Source of the DNA: Moringa oleifera
Lineage: Eukaryota > Streptophyta > Magnoliopsida > Brassicales > Moringaceae
NCBI GenBank assembly: GCA_021397835.1
Contig: JAJFZO010000087.1
Location: 5,332,001-5,396,000 of the forward strand
DNA: 64,000 bases
Direction: 5' to 3'
This document shows positions 23,222 through 34,904 of the stretch, in pieces. A program made the position numbers and the translations under genes. Position 1 is the first letter of the stretch, and each line of letters opens with the position of its first letter. The notes under the pieces are model-generated. The model did not search any database and was not told the origin of the DNA. It worked only from the letters and a program-made list of their open reading frames with translations.

Positions 23222-24034
23222 GTTTGGGGTCAGGCATCGTCCTGCTGAGCCATATAGTCTAATAAATACAAGGAATAACTAGTGTGAATATATATGCTTG
23301 CTCGTCATTCAGTTGTGTCATGGAAAGAAAGTTAGGTGAAACACTCTGTACCTAACTGAATGCTCCATCGATCCCACCTGAATTTAATTCACTGCCTGTA
23401 TATGAGCTACTGAAAATAATAACAAAGTTTGAAGGCTTTGTCCTCTCTGTTAATGCTATCTCTATCATCTTCTGGAATGAGATTCCTTGTTTCCTTGACA
23501 TATAACAAGACTCTTCAGATTGCATATATTGGGTAGCTGCGTAATCCCTTTCTTGTCACCTCCACAGCGTGTATGCGAAAGGAAAATGCTGTCCTATGCA
23601 TTTTTATTTTTATTTTTTTTGGTCTTTCATAAATTATGTACCACACGCTCAGATAAAGTTTTAATTTCTTGACGTTTTTCTGTTTCTGTTTATCTCATAC
23701 TTGTATATGCACAGATTATCACGTGAACACGTCATTTTCAGGAGACATGTCTGACTCAAACCTATTAGAAAAAATCTAGTAACTTAGTACAAACGTGCAT
23801 GAAATCTGGTTCAAGCGTATTGAAAAGAAAAAGTTAACTGCATAGTAAAACGAACGTCTCTAAAATTACCAAAGGCGATTTCATAATTACGGGAGTGGGG
23901 AAACATAATTTGTTTTCATGCATGTACTCAAAGAGAAATGATTCTAATGTGCCTTCTGGTTTCTTAAAATATTATATGGTTAAAGTTGTGAGCCTTGTGG
24001 GTTTTCCATCCACACAATGTAGCTTAATTAGCAT
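23222..24034. other. Terpene synthase 3' flank
   Basis: 3' UTR and intergenic sequence. No polyadenylation site can be fixed, although AATAAA-like words occur near 23260 and 23417. No other gene is seen. Confidence 0.4.
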
Positions 24035-24110
24035 AATGGTTTGCCTTGTATATACAAATATGAGGCCAGTGGAGCTCTTTCACTTCAGTCAGTGCTGCTT
24101 CCATATTAAA
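24035..24110 (+). pseudogene. Third terpene synthase promoter relic
   Basis: The stretch 'atggtttgccttg...caaatatgaggcca...gctctttcacttcag...gctgcttccat' follows, in order, the promoter words of the intact terpene synthase (20409-20480) and of the pseudogene (31390-31455). No coding exon follows; sequence after 24110 diverges. It is best read as the upstream end of a third tandem copy whose coding part has been lost. Confidence 0.5.
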
Positions 24111-24820
24111 CACCCACAAAACAAGTCTGCTCCAGTCATTTCGTGTGCAGATCAAATATATATTAAAAATTTGGATGGAATCGATTGTAATAATAAGATG
24201 ATCTTGTAGTATGAAAAGTTTTTTAAAAAAAAAGTCCAGTTAAATGCAAATCAAACTGTTAATTAGTCGTTCTTTGAGAGCTGTAATTTTTGTAATGTTA
24301 CAACCCTGTTGAAAGTAAATGAATTAAAGTTGCAACTATGTAAAGGGATCTAATTAAAATTTTATAAATAGATGATAATTATCCTACAAAAATACAAGAA
24401 AATTATATGATTGTTGTGATTTTGGTAAACCAAAGTACATGTTGTCGTAACAAATAATCAAATGAAATATTATTAAAAAAATAAAATGCATTTTAAATTT
24501 TATGATTATAATAAAAATTGTCAATAAAAATAAATTAAAAAAATTTGAATGACGGTGATCAAAGAACTGTTGACAGAAAAGGGTTACAAAAAAATGTTTT
24601 ATCCTCAGGGTTTAAGTAAATAAAAAAGAAAAAACGTTTTTTTATGCTTCTATTATCAGTTTCCATGGAAACAACGATTAAGTGTGTTAAAAGAAAAGAT
24701 TTTGTCTGTGGTTAAGCAGCTTCCGCCTTCTTCCCAATTAGCAACAGCCCCAGCTACACTTCTTCTTTTACACATGCAACAGGCACCCTGTCTTTCCTTT
24801 TTCTTTCTCTTTAGTCATTG
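24111..24820. other. Intergenic region
   Basis: AT-rich to about 24620, then a C-rich pyrimidine stretch (24715-24815). No gene recognised. Confidence 0.4.
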
Positions 24821-25265
24821 TAGACACCTAATTTTGCAGCTAATAAAATTTAATATTTTTTAATAAATAAGAAAAAAGAAGGATTAGAGAATTAGAAAGA
24901 GTGAAGGAATGAGTGAAAAAGGGCAAGCGTATAGATCAGCCTGAGAACTGATGAGATCAGCATTGATTAAAGATCAGAAGAAATGGAGATCAGAATCAGT
25001 TATATGCGGAATAGTGTTAGTGACAGATCTGAGATCGGGGTTGTAACATGTTGAGTCAACAGAATGAGATTTTGCATGTCGATGTTGGGAATGATGACAG
25101 TGTTACTTGGAGTTTGGATCAGTTAGTTTCAAGGGAAGTCAGATGCAGATTAAAAAAGAAGAGATCGAGGTTGATAAAATGTAATTTCATCGATGAAAAA
25201 AGATCATTACATGATCGAGATCAGTACAATAAAAGGAAGATACATAAAGGACGTAAAAAGAAAAA
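24821..25265 (+). mobile_element. Gypsy LTR-like segment
   Basis: Begins TGTAGACACCTAATTTTG, a common start of plant Tat/Ogre-type gypsy LTRs, and is rich in repeated GATCAG/GATCGAG words afterwards. No matching second LTR was found within the window. Placed directly before an antisense-type ORF of the same kind of element. Confidence 0.45.
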
Positions 25266-26300
25266 TTAAGTTGTTGGAGCCAAAGTGTTGGCATCGGGAG
25301 TGGCTTGTGAAAAGCTGGGATTGGCCGCAGCTTTCAGATCGTTGATTGGGTCGGTTGGGACTAGAGCTTTAGGTGCTGGCACTTCAACTTCAGGAACAGC
25401 AGAGACCATGACAGTATGTGGGATCGGCTGCTTGTGCATCTGACCCGAATTCCAAGAACTAAGGTCCAGATTGGGATATACTCCCTTGAACTGGTCAGCA
25501 AATCCTACTGGAGTCCGTGAAAGAGCTCAACAGCAGCTTCTGCCACGTCGCTATCGAAAGTGTTGCTGGCCTTACAGTCTCTGACGGCTTCCTGTCGAGT
25601 GTTGTCTATCAGGCATTGTTGCTTGGCCGCCATATCGTCAATGGCTCGTTTCAGCGGTATTTCGTATTCAGCCTTCGCATCCATGAGTTTGATTGGGTCG
25701 TTGTCCACTTCTTTATCCTGATGTGACAGGAGACTCTTAAGTCGATCCACGTCTGTTGCCATGGCTCCAGCTTGATCCACCGCACCAGAAGAGGATTTAT
25801 TAGTAATTTCGGTCTCTTGCAAGGACGAGACCAAAGCGTGATTGGTGAGTTCGTATTTCTCCTCCAATAAAGCAGCCTCGTCAACAAGCTGAAGAAAGGA
25901 AACAAAGTTGCCATATCGAGGAAGATGCCAAATCGAGGAAATGAATTCAGGGAGGGAAAATGAATTCAGATTGGGAATTGTATAAACAAATTGAAAAGCA
26001 AACAAGGCACGTACCTGGCTGACGTGGCAAACGATGTTTGCTGCTAGCTTCTTATTTCCCTTTAAAAAAGTCGATATCGATCCGCTGGCAGGATCGATTT
26101 CTTGATTTTATCATGTCACCTTTGGGTGGTGGTTTGAGTCTGTCGCCTTTACATTTCACCCCGAGTAGAATCCATGTGACCGAGCAAGGTTTGATGAGGG
26201 GAAGTGTGTCATTCAATGCGTGAATTGCTCCTCGATCCTTCATATTCTCGAGGGTAGCATCAGCCAAGATCTTGACCGCCTCCTTAGTGTAGCTTGCCAA
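25266..26300 (-). pseudogene. Gypsy-type antisense extra ORF (putative plant transposon protein), remnant
   Basis: Minus-strand frames give, from 26300, a segment around PPPKGDMIKSRNRSCQR, then VDEAALLEEKYELTNHAL and a helical, coiled-coil-like stretch (about 25890-25570), followed by VELFHGLQ and, after a frame change, FKGVYPNLDLSSW and a Pro/Ala-rich tail ending in a stop at about 25268. This helix-plus-'YPNLDLS' ending is the form of the extra ORF carried in antisense by Tat-lineage gypsy elements, also seen at 56493-58245. Its orientation fits a plus-strand element whose LTR starts at 24821, with gag-pol deleted. The right edge is joined abruptly to a resistance-gene tail. Confidence 0.5.
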
Positions 26301-26339
26301 GGAATTACCTCTCTTGGCAATGACATCAGATGTAGACTC

Positions 26340-26561
26340 TACTACAATGCTGTCTCTTTGCGAAGACTTGTAATCGGTTCTTGCCGCAATTTGACATCAC
26401 TGCCTATTTTGATGGCTCGTCTTACCTCTCTACAAGAATTGGAAATTTGGGTTTGCTCTCATTTGTTTGAAACATGCAAAAACCACACAGGCGTTGATTG
26501 GCCCAAGATTGCTTGCATACCATATATCAAAATTCCCAGCAGATATCACATAAATTTTTGA
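26340..26561 (+). pseudogene. CC-NBS-LRR resistance gene, C-terminal fragment
   Basis: An open frame reads SLRRLVIGSCRNLTSLP, then LTSLQELEIWVCSHL, then DWPKIACIPYIKI before the stop at about 26561. This is the last leucine-rich repeat and conserved C-terminal end of RGA/R13L-like CC-NBS-LRR immune receptors. Nothing of the NB-ARC domain (P-loop, GLPL, MHD) is present. Upstream sequence switches at about 26300-26340 to retroelement sequence on the other strand, so the gene was cut by insertion or rearrangement. Downstream, 26562-26954 resembles the long intron-bearing 3' UTR usual in this family. Confidence 0.78.
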
Positions 26562-26954
26562 AGGATAGTAGCTGTTTTTCGAGTCCTTAGCTTCAATTCT
26601 TTTGCATATTTTGGCTGTTCAATTAATTATTTTCTCCTTCTCTTGATTGGTTACTTAAGATTTTCTACTCAGGCTTCAATTCATTAAAATTATGTATGAA
26701 GGTTGGAGCAAATCCCGCTATTCCACTCAGGCTTCCTGAGTGTACTTATGATGAGTAGGCTGAAACTGAGATCCAACTAGTGCACCTTACCAGCTCTACA
26801 ATTCTTCAAATACTGTCTGCAAATCGATGGTAAATATATCAGTTTTCTGTTTCTTCATTTCTAATCATTTTGCAGTTTTACATTTTTCAATAAATTTATC
26901 TGGTTGATGAATTCATCCAGTTTGTGTTCAGTATGAAATTTATGGTTGTGCTAG
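26562..26954 (+). other. 3' flank of the resistance-gene fragment
   Basis: Non-coding sequence continuing from the LRR stop codon, with wording (such as 'caggcttcctgagtgtac') familiar from 3' UTRs of this gene family. Ends where the dispersed repeat begins. Confidence 0.4.
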
Positions 26955-27940
26955 GTTTCATGACAATCTTGTAGGAAAACAAAAGAGAAATATTATCATC
27001 TCCCTGCTGATCTTTTCAAGTTCCTTTCAAGTCTTTCGCTTATTTTTATTTGGAGATTTCAGAGCTTGATCACTGAGCCTACTGGCAGGAAAGTAAGAAG
27101 CACCCCTAACCCTAAACCTCTTTAAGATTCTCACTATTGTTGTTAAGCTAGCTATTGGTTTCCCACGGTAGCACATTTGCATTCTTTATTCATAAATGTT
27201 TTTGTTGAATCCTAGACGCGTCAGTACTTTAGCCCGAGAAATTGTATTTCTAAATTGTAGCTGAATAACATATTGCTAATGCAGTATTGTCAAGTTTTAA
27301 AATGTAAAGTTAGCATATTTCTCATATTTTATTATCGATCTTTCTTAGGGACTGTTTATTCACAGGTGCTAACTCTTTTGCTTCAAGGCAAAAGTTAATC
27401 AAACAGCAAATTGATGATTATATATATGTTATGTACTCAAGCATCCGTAAGCGTTCTTAACAAGCATTCAGCAGTTCCTTGAATAATTTAGAGAATATAT
27501 GAGGAGTAATCACTTTTATCTCATTAACTATTGTGTCTAAAAACGCAAATTTGAAGCTAAAGAAGAATGGACTACAATGGAATGATGCAAGAAGCTACTT
27601 AATTTTATAATTTTTCTGAGGCTATTATCTACGGTAGATCTTTCTTTTAGTTGACATTCATTGGCATCTTTCCAATTGTTTTCATTTAGTTGTTTTAAAC
27701 ATGCACTCGAGTCTTTTAAATTATTGTTTTTATTAATTTTTATTAAAAATGATGTTATGTAAGTAATATTTGACTAGAGTCATGAAGATGAAGTATGGTG
27801 CACTTCATGGTTCTTGTCACCATGCTTTTAAAGATTTGGTTTTCATGTCTATTTTCAAAGACAAAAAAGGATTGTTTTAATTTATGTTTTTAATTTGGTA
27901 TTCAACTTGATTGATCTAATATTATTTTAATTCTATTTCA
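26955..27940 (+). repeat. Dispersed ~1-kb repeat, copy B
   Basis: Plus-strand copy of the block found inverted at 75-1060. Homology starts near 'ttcatgac' at about 26960 and continues to about 27935 with scattered substitutions and indels up to about 15 bases. No ORF or terminal structure is evident. Unidentified. Confidence 0.7.
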
Positions 27941-29239
27941 GGGTCATATTCATCTTAATTGATCTAATACCTAAATATACAACCCGACAAAACTAAGTTT
28001 AGTTATTCTTGTATCACTTTCGGCAAAAAAAAAGTTTGAAATGAAAAGATCTTTCCAAATAAGTTAGAACTAAGAGATCATTTGATTGAGAAAAAGCATA
28101 TGCAATTTATGTGTAAAATTGCGACTATGAGTATTGATTTCAACAAGCAAATGAGCAATTTAAGAAAAACTAAATTTTTGTTAGAATCACTACTTTTAAT
28201 TTAAGTAAACTTATATTTTTTAAAAATCAAATCTTTGATGGTCACATATGTGATTCTAAGGATTCCATAATCTAAATAATTTAACACCTTCAGGATACCT
28301 TAGAAGAGAGACTTGACTAATAATGATTGTAGTTTCTATTCAATTACATGCCACAAACTTGTTCAAATGTTGCTTGTCATAGATGCAATATTCATAAAGG
28401 GATACTTCTCTAGCTTGTAAAGGTCAAACAAATTCATGATTTTACAATTTTATTAACCTTTTTTTCATTAATATGACTTATTCTCAAATGTTGCACCACA
28501 AATTTCAACTAACCATTGTTTCTAGTCTAATCATTTCAACTCACTTTAATACTAATTTGTTAGAAATAAATGATTAATACAGATTAATCAAACATAACAA
28601 TCGGACATAAACAAAGAAGTTGAAAAATTCAAGACTATATTAGCACATCTAACATTTGGAAAAATAAAAGAGAATGCAAAGTTTTATACTTAATTTATGA
28701 ATAATAGTTATCTTCATTGGTTTCCTCTTTTATGTCCAATTATTTGGATTATACTAAACAAATTTGTTTTTTCTCCCCATTTTCTTTTTCTTTCATATAT
28801 TTTAAAGCAATCAAAGAATAATCAAACTATAAAAGTAAGAGACATTCCTTATGTTAAGGGGTTTAATTTCTATTCTCCACGTGCTTTTCACGTGCCACCA
28901 AAGAATAAAATATTTTCAAAAATTAATTTTTTAAGATTTTTTTTTTTAAAATTGAAACACACTTGTAATAGAAAATACCAATAAAAGGAAACTTCAAAAT
29001 ATCTTTAAAACCCATTAGCAGCTATCATTTTAGGTCCCTTTACCTTAGAATTAGGGAAAATCATAAAATCATGAGACGTAAGAACAGAAGAAGTGATAAT
29101 GGTGTAGTTTCTAAGCTAAACACAAGACAGATATGTTCCTCTCTTCTTTTTCTCCTTCTACAACTGCCAAGCTTTTGTAAAACCTCTTTGTATGTGTGTG
29201 CCAAGAAAAAAGATTGTGGTTTTGATCCTTGAAATTACA
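27941..29239. other. AT-rich intergenic region
   Basis: No recognised gene. Two CACGTG (G-box) words lie 11 bases apart at 28878-28883 and 28889-28894. A 95-codon plus-strand frame at 28697-28984 has no signature. Confidence 0.4.
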
Positions 29240-29370
29240 ATGGTATCCTTGTTCACTCCCTATTAAAATCCCACATTGGTTGGTGATATTATAATGATTC
29301 AATATATAAGGTGAGGACAATCCTCATCTATTAAATTTATTTTGCAAGCTTATATTAGGCCCAACATATT
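29240..29370. mobile_element. Possible copia LTR remnant
   Basis: The run 'aatcccacattggttggtga' followed by 'caatatataaggtgagga' and 'ttaggcccaaca' is the promoter/R-region wording of many plant copia LTRs. Edges and a partner LTR were not found. Confidence 0.35.
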
Positions 29371-30859
29371 ACAGTTAACTTAAAGAGTGAAAGTCATATA
29401 ACGTTCTCCTCATTCACATGAATTAGTAAAAATACTTACGAGCTAGGGACAAATGGTTTGATCCTTAAGAAGGAAAAGGCACTCAAAAACTGATTAAGCT
29501 GGAAAACGATGACATTACACTAAATTCAAAGAAGAAAGTGAATAATTCAAATATTAGGATTTATTTTAATTGGATCAAGAAAAATCTTTTTGATGATAAT
29601 GACTCTAATGTAGATATGGTGTGGTGGTAAACCATGTAATGATTGATGACTAGTGGAAATAAGTTGATATTAACCCAAAAAATGTAAGGCAACCAGCAGA
29701 ATACAAAGAGGTACAAGAAGCTCATGATTTAAATGATGAAGAGCTTTATGGAGTTGTGATAGGGATGCTTTCTCAAGAAGAAAAAGAACAAAACTCCTAT
29801 GCTGGGGTATGGTCTCTAGAAAAATAACTAGTCAATCTATTTCAACATTTGGTAGTAAAAGCGATTCCATTATAGAATTTTTGTTCATAAATTCTTTTCA
29901 ATTTATGGTTAGTTTTCTTTTCATGAATTCTAAATCTTCTTGATTTTGAAAAGACAATAGGTAGATGCAACACAATTCATGTAACAAATGCATATCGGAT
30001 TTAAATAATATCTTAGACAATATTCTTTCTTTTTTTTTTCAACCTTCTTATTTCTTTTTTTTTTTCTTTTTACCTATACTTCAATTGGGTTACATCTCAA
30101 TATGATGAAGGCGTTGTTAGGAAGTCAGTAGATGAAGACTTGAAACACATATGAGATACATTTCCTTAAAGTAATACTTTCCCCTTTTTGTGATGAGATT
30201 GCTTTTAGGTTTCACTGACAAATAGCTTCTAGGGTATGACTAGTCTTTGTGAATTTATTAATTGGAAAGAAAGAACATTGTTTATGGCAAATAAAAAAAA
30301 TGAAAATTAATGAACATAGAAGTTTAGTATATTTCTATAATCATTTGATGATGTAGTTGATCATTGTTTTTGCAACTATAAGAAAGAAAAGAAAACTACC
30401 AATGGTTCTTGAACTATTATGTTGATTCACATTCAAAACTTAAGATAATTTTAAAGTATATAGTATTATTCAAAATAAAATATAGATAAATTTTTGAATT
30501 TCTACATGGTTTTTTATATTTAATAGCAATCAATAAATGATTGAAAGAAAACATGAATACCTGCAATTTTGGACGGTCAAAACCACCAAGAAAAACATGA
30601 CAATGTACTAAATTTTCATGCGGTTGAAAACCATCACATTTTATGATTGTGTTTTCTTTTCTTTTTTTTACGTTTTTCAATCGTAGTTAAATCTAATTTT
30701 CTAATGGTTAGCACTCATCCAAAATAGTAAATTTATCGCCAAAATTCAATATTTTTCTTTGGTCACAACTATTGAAGATTTTTGTCAAATGAATTCTCGA
30801 TGATAATTTGCACGATTACAGTTTACTTATCGGGATTTCATTATCGAAACTTGTTAAAG
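29371..30859. other. AT-rich region without recognised genes
   Basis: No domain or repeat family recognised. The T-rich tract 30025-30070 and short frames are low-complexity. Probably decayed transposon. Confidence 0.35.
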
Positions 30860-30977
30860 TGGCAGTTTCTTAAACGCCACTTATTGTATTCCCTAGCGAT
30901 TTTGATCTCTAATAATTACATTGAAAACTTTCGGCAAAATGCATATCTCCTACAGTGATATTATAATTGTACTCACA
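30860..30977 (+). mobile_element. Possible CACTA-type 3' terminus
   Basis: Ends in CTCCTACAGTG, the reverse complement of CACTGTAGGAG, a CACTA-like end. It is preceded by GC-richer words such as 'aacgccactta' and 'ccctagcgatttt' typical of subterminal regions. A matching left end was not found, so this is tentative. Confidence 0.3.
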
Positions 30978-31335
30978 TGAATTAATTTTCAGTAATGATA
31001 TATATATATAACATTTGTACTAAAAAAAACCAAACTTAGATAAATTAATTCAAAATTTTAGTTAGTAGAAATACTTCATTAAAGATGAAAGATATTCCAA
31101 TTTAACTAATTTTAAGAGCAATAATTGTATCAATTGAAGATACATGGATTAATTCGATCATGTTAGATTAAAAAAAAAAAAAAATCTGAGACTACATATG
31201 TAATAAGACAAATGACTCAACTTCTCTTATTTTTCTTTTTTTTTTGTCACTTTACAATAAAAAAATAGTAAAAGAATTCTAGTAAAGGAAAGGGAAGAAT
31301 CTGCACGCCATGTTTAAAGAAATGGTAGCCTGGTG

Positions 31336-32009
31336 GATTTTTCAACCTAATCTGTGCATTTTTTATCCATATGATAAAATTTAGCATGATGGTTTGCCTT
31401 ATAAATATGAGACCAATATAACAGCTCTTTCGCTTCAACAAGCTTCTTACATTTAAGCAAAAAGTAAAAAAGTTAGTGATCGTTTCCTATATATTAAAGG
31501 ACATGTCTAAACTAACTTCTGCGGTTCCTGCTGCTTCCCCTCAAAATGTTTCATCCAAGACTATCAATCAACGCTCTGTTAACTATCGTCCTAGTGTTTG
31601 GGGGAAGCACTTCATATTAAATGCTTCTGATGATTCAACGGTACCTAATTATTATACATGCGTTTACAAGCCAGTTCATTTATCCTTAGATTAGTTAAGA
31701 ATGCATTTCTGGGATTTGCAAGCTAGCATGTTTTCATAGGCGTAAGTACTGTCATTAGTCATTTACTTCTTTTTTAGCGTATTGCATTGGATTAGAGCTT
31801 CTAACCATCTACACAAAATAATTATTATTGTTAATAGTTTTCACAAACATAATGTTCCAACTTAAGAACAAATGTAAGAACTAAAACAAGCAGTTAAAAG
31901 GATGCTAATGGTAGCTGCAGATGAAGCTTCCTAGAAACTAGCCTTAATTGATGCAATCCAACGCTTATGAGTTGCATACCATTTTGAGAGAGAGATAGAA
32001 AATGAATTA
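31336..32009 (+). pseudogene. Truncated terpene synthase copy (promoter, exon 1, intron 1, part of exon 2)
   Basis: Collinear with 20352-21031 of the intact gene. The ATG is at 31503 and exon 1 is still open for 46 codons with the WGK/ASDDST end and the ACG|GTACCT donor. Damage: the exon 2 acceptor AG is lost (cgcagac has become cacaaac), four in-frame stops occur in exon 2 (for example CAA to TAA twice, CAG to TAG, GGA to TGA), and homology ends at 32009, long before the RxR and DDxxD motifs. Inactive. The TATA box at 31400-31407 is better preserved than in the intact copy. Confidence 0.9.
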
Positions 32010-32349
32010 TTAAAGCAACTTGCTATTTTATATATATATAAAAAAAGGATGGTATTACTATGTCTTTTAATGATATCCCTCATGTATGCCATAATTTAGT
32101 AACCATACTCAACGTTAGAGGATTGGCGTGGACACTATATGAAAAAAATAAAAATATCAATTTAACAAATAAAAGTAAAAAAAATAAAAGAATCATAAAT
32201 TTTACTTGCATTATAATCTGACCAACAAAACATGTGAAAATTTTTTTTGGACAATTTTAGCGCATGAATCACCACAAACATCCTGAAAGCATTGAAAAAT
32301 AAATATTAATCATATATAATTATAAATTTTATATCAATATTTAACTTTA

Positions 32350-33060
32350 CTAATATTTATAAACTCACATTGTGATAAAATTTTTTATATCATCTCAATC
32401 ATTGCACCCCAATAGATCAAACACCATATATTGATATAAATCAAGCTCTACAACGGTCGACATCCAATGTGCACTATAGATTTATAACATAATTTCAATA
32501 AAATAATTTATGTTCAAATACATATTTGCAGTTAAAAATTCACTTGTACTTGCTTGATATTATAAGGGAGCATCACGGCTCCCTGGTCACATATTGCTTG
32601 CCCCATCCTTGTAGTAAGATATCTTGCTTGCTTTTTAATATTATTAATGCTCTCCGTTAATACCATCATAGGATCAACAAATAAGTATTTACTATTCAAG
32701 CCATATGTGATAATCTTATCTCTATAAATCTTTTTGTAATACAAAACAAAAATTAAGCATTTTTAATCTTAAAAGTTAATAAAAAAATAAAATATAGTAT
32801 TAAAATATGATAGACATACACAGTATAAGCTTGAATGATGGTAATACTTAACTCCATATGAAAAAATTGCATGATATCATCCTTGTAAATATATATTGTG
32901 CCTTAAGCATCAAAAATTATTTCATCTAATGGAATGGTTATCGTCATATCTAAGTCCATCGCACAACATACATAATGATAATATAATCTAAGTGGTCTGT
33001 ATATAGACTCTATCTCTCATTTTACATGAGCTCATGACACCGATTTAGATGATGCCTTCA
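32350..33060 (-). pseudogene. Ulp1-like cysteine protease remnant (CACTA-linked)
   Basis: Minus-strand blocks are MTITIPLDEIIF with IYKDDIMQFFHMELSITII (about 32960-32820), then KYLFVDPMMVLTESI and ARYLTTRMGQA (about 32690-32590), PYNIKQ near 32550, and after a probable intron AHWMSTVVELD (about 32475-32440). His-Trp matches the catalytic His context of C48 proteases. The Cys region is not clearly seen. Such domains are common passengers of plant CACTA and Mutator elements; this one is broken. Confidence 0.62.
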
Positions 33061-34900
33061 AAAGATCAAATATGTTATCCATAACTATTGATTATAAATT
33101 TCATGAAAATAACAGAGTTTATGGAAACATATTACGTGATATCTAGGAGGAATAATCTATTATGATGGCCAAGTGATATATGTCCCAACAGCTTGAGATA
33201 AAGTAAAAATATTTGCCTTCGATCAACGCAAAAGAGCATCGGGCTTCATAGCTACTGTAATATGAAATCTTACATTACCCTCAAACATGTCATTCTCATG
33301 GATCAACTTATTCATAACAAGATCAATGAAAATAAACCCAAGGGCCATAACATTAGCGATGTCATCACCAATCATTAACTAACATGGTATACACTACAAT
33401 GAAAAACATAAAGCAATATTTAATGCATGGCAAACAAAAATAACAATAAGTAAAGTGAAGACCACATAATATAACTTTGAATTTGTTTACTGAAATGATG
33501 GTATATGGCCCGAAGATGATGCAAGATCTTCTTCATAAGATTCTGCTTTAGCGATGTTATTGCTAGCCTTATTGGAACATTTAAGTTCATGGAGACGTAA
33601 GGCACTCACATCATCTAATAGATGTCTATGACTATCTATCCAATTCAAAATGTCCATCACTTTTTTCTTAGTGATCACATTATCACACGGGACTATTGGC
33701 ACTTTTACTTTCCTCTTAAAGTAAGAAGTGATTGAGACTCCAGAGCTAGCATCTCTAACGCGATCAAAAAGCTCTAGAGTACCAAGAGCTGTTATGAGTA
33801 TATCTTATGTATGTGAGGGTTTAAAAGTACCATGTGTCTCTTGTGTCATCAAATCATCCTACATAAATATCCAATTAAAGTATAAACTTGAAATATAAAA
33901 ATTAATTAAAATAAGTTTAGAAAACCAAAATACTTACTATTATGTGAGCACATTCTCTAATTGTCTCATTAATGTACCCCCTTTTTGAATTAGCCCTACT
34001 ATTTTCTACGATGTGGCACGATCAATATCTTCAACAGTGCCTAAAACTTTTTTTCTATATTGTTAGATTTGAAGTGAACTTATCTTCATATTAATGTAAA
34101 GAAGTTAATTCTCATATATGAACACAATTAAAATAAATATAACTAATTAGTTCAATCTTAAATTTTATAGAACCTTTGTGGGATAATCGATGATCATAGA
34201 CATTCTTCTTTCTTCGTTCTACTTGTACTTTTCTTTTCTCCTGCAATAAATATCAATATTTAGTTTACATAAATGGCATAATATATTTTTTAGTGAGATT
34301 TGTTTTGAAATTCCTCCATTTTAGTGCTACAAAATGTAATACATATCTCCTCATGACCTCATTAATGTTATGTACCCTAGAAGTATATAATATATGAAAA
34401 CAAATCAAACTTAATGGTTTACATAATTACATAAGAAAAACATTTTAGTTTTACAAGTTACTTACCAAAATTTCATCCCATACCTTATTTTTTAGTTCTT
34501 GAGGTACTTGATGCCAATTTAAAATATTTATAGGTACTGCTTGATGTATTAAGACACCAATATAGCTGATCATCTATGCTACTAAGTCACCAATGTAGTT
34601 GATCATCTGTGCGCTATTTTTTCTAACTGATTGCCCTTATTTATTTATTTTTATGTTTTTCCTTTTCACCTTTGAGTCTACTTTTTATAACTTTAGGCAT
34701 ATGGGGTGATTCCTTATTTTTTTACTTTTTCCTGATTCTCCATGTGAGCTTCAGTCTTGTGAGAGATCCATATAATCTGCATGTAGGATATAAAAATTAA
34801 GGTTAAGAAAATAAAAAATTATATATGAGAAAAAAACTATCACATAAATATAACTTAGTATAAAAATAAATATATTTTACCTATTGAATAAATTACACAT
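33061..34900 (-). other. Interior of CACTA element between protease and transposase
   Basis: Short minus-strand open segments occur (for example 33702-33487, starting MPIVPCDNVITKKKV), presumably parts of the accessory protein that precedes the Ulp1 domain. The rest has stops in all frames. No domain named with confidence. Confidence 0.35.
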
Positions 34901-34904
34901 ATAA

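Noticed and set aside
28697..29320. 95-codon plus and 69-codon minus frames
   Set aside because: Low-complexity or LTR-derived; no family signature.
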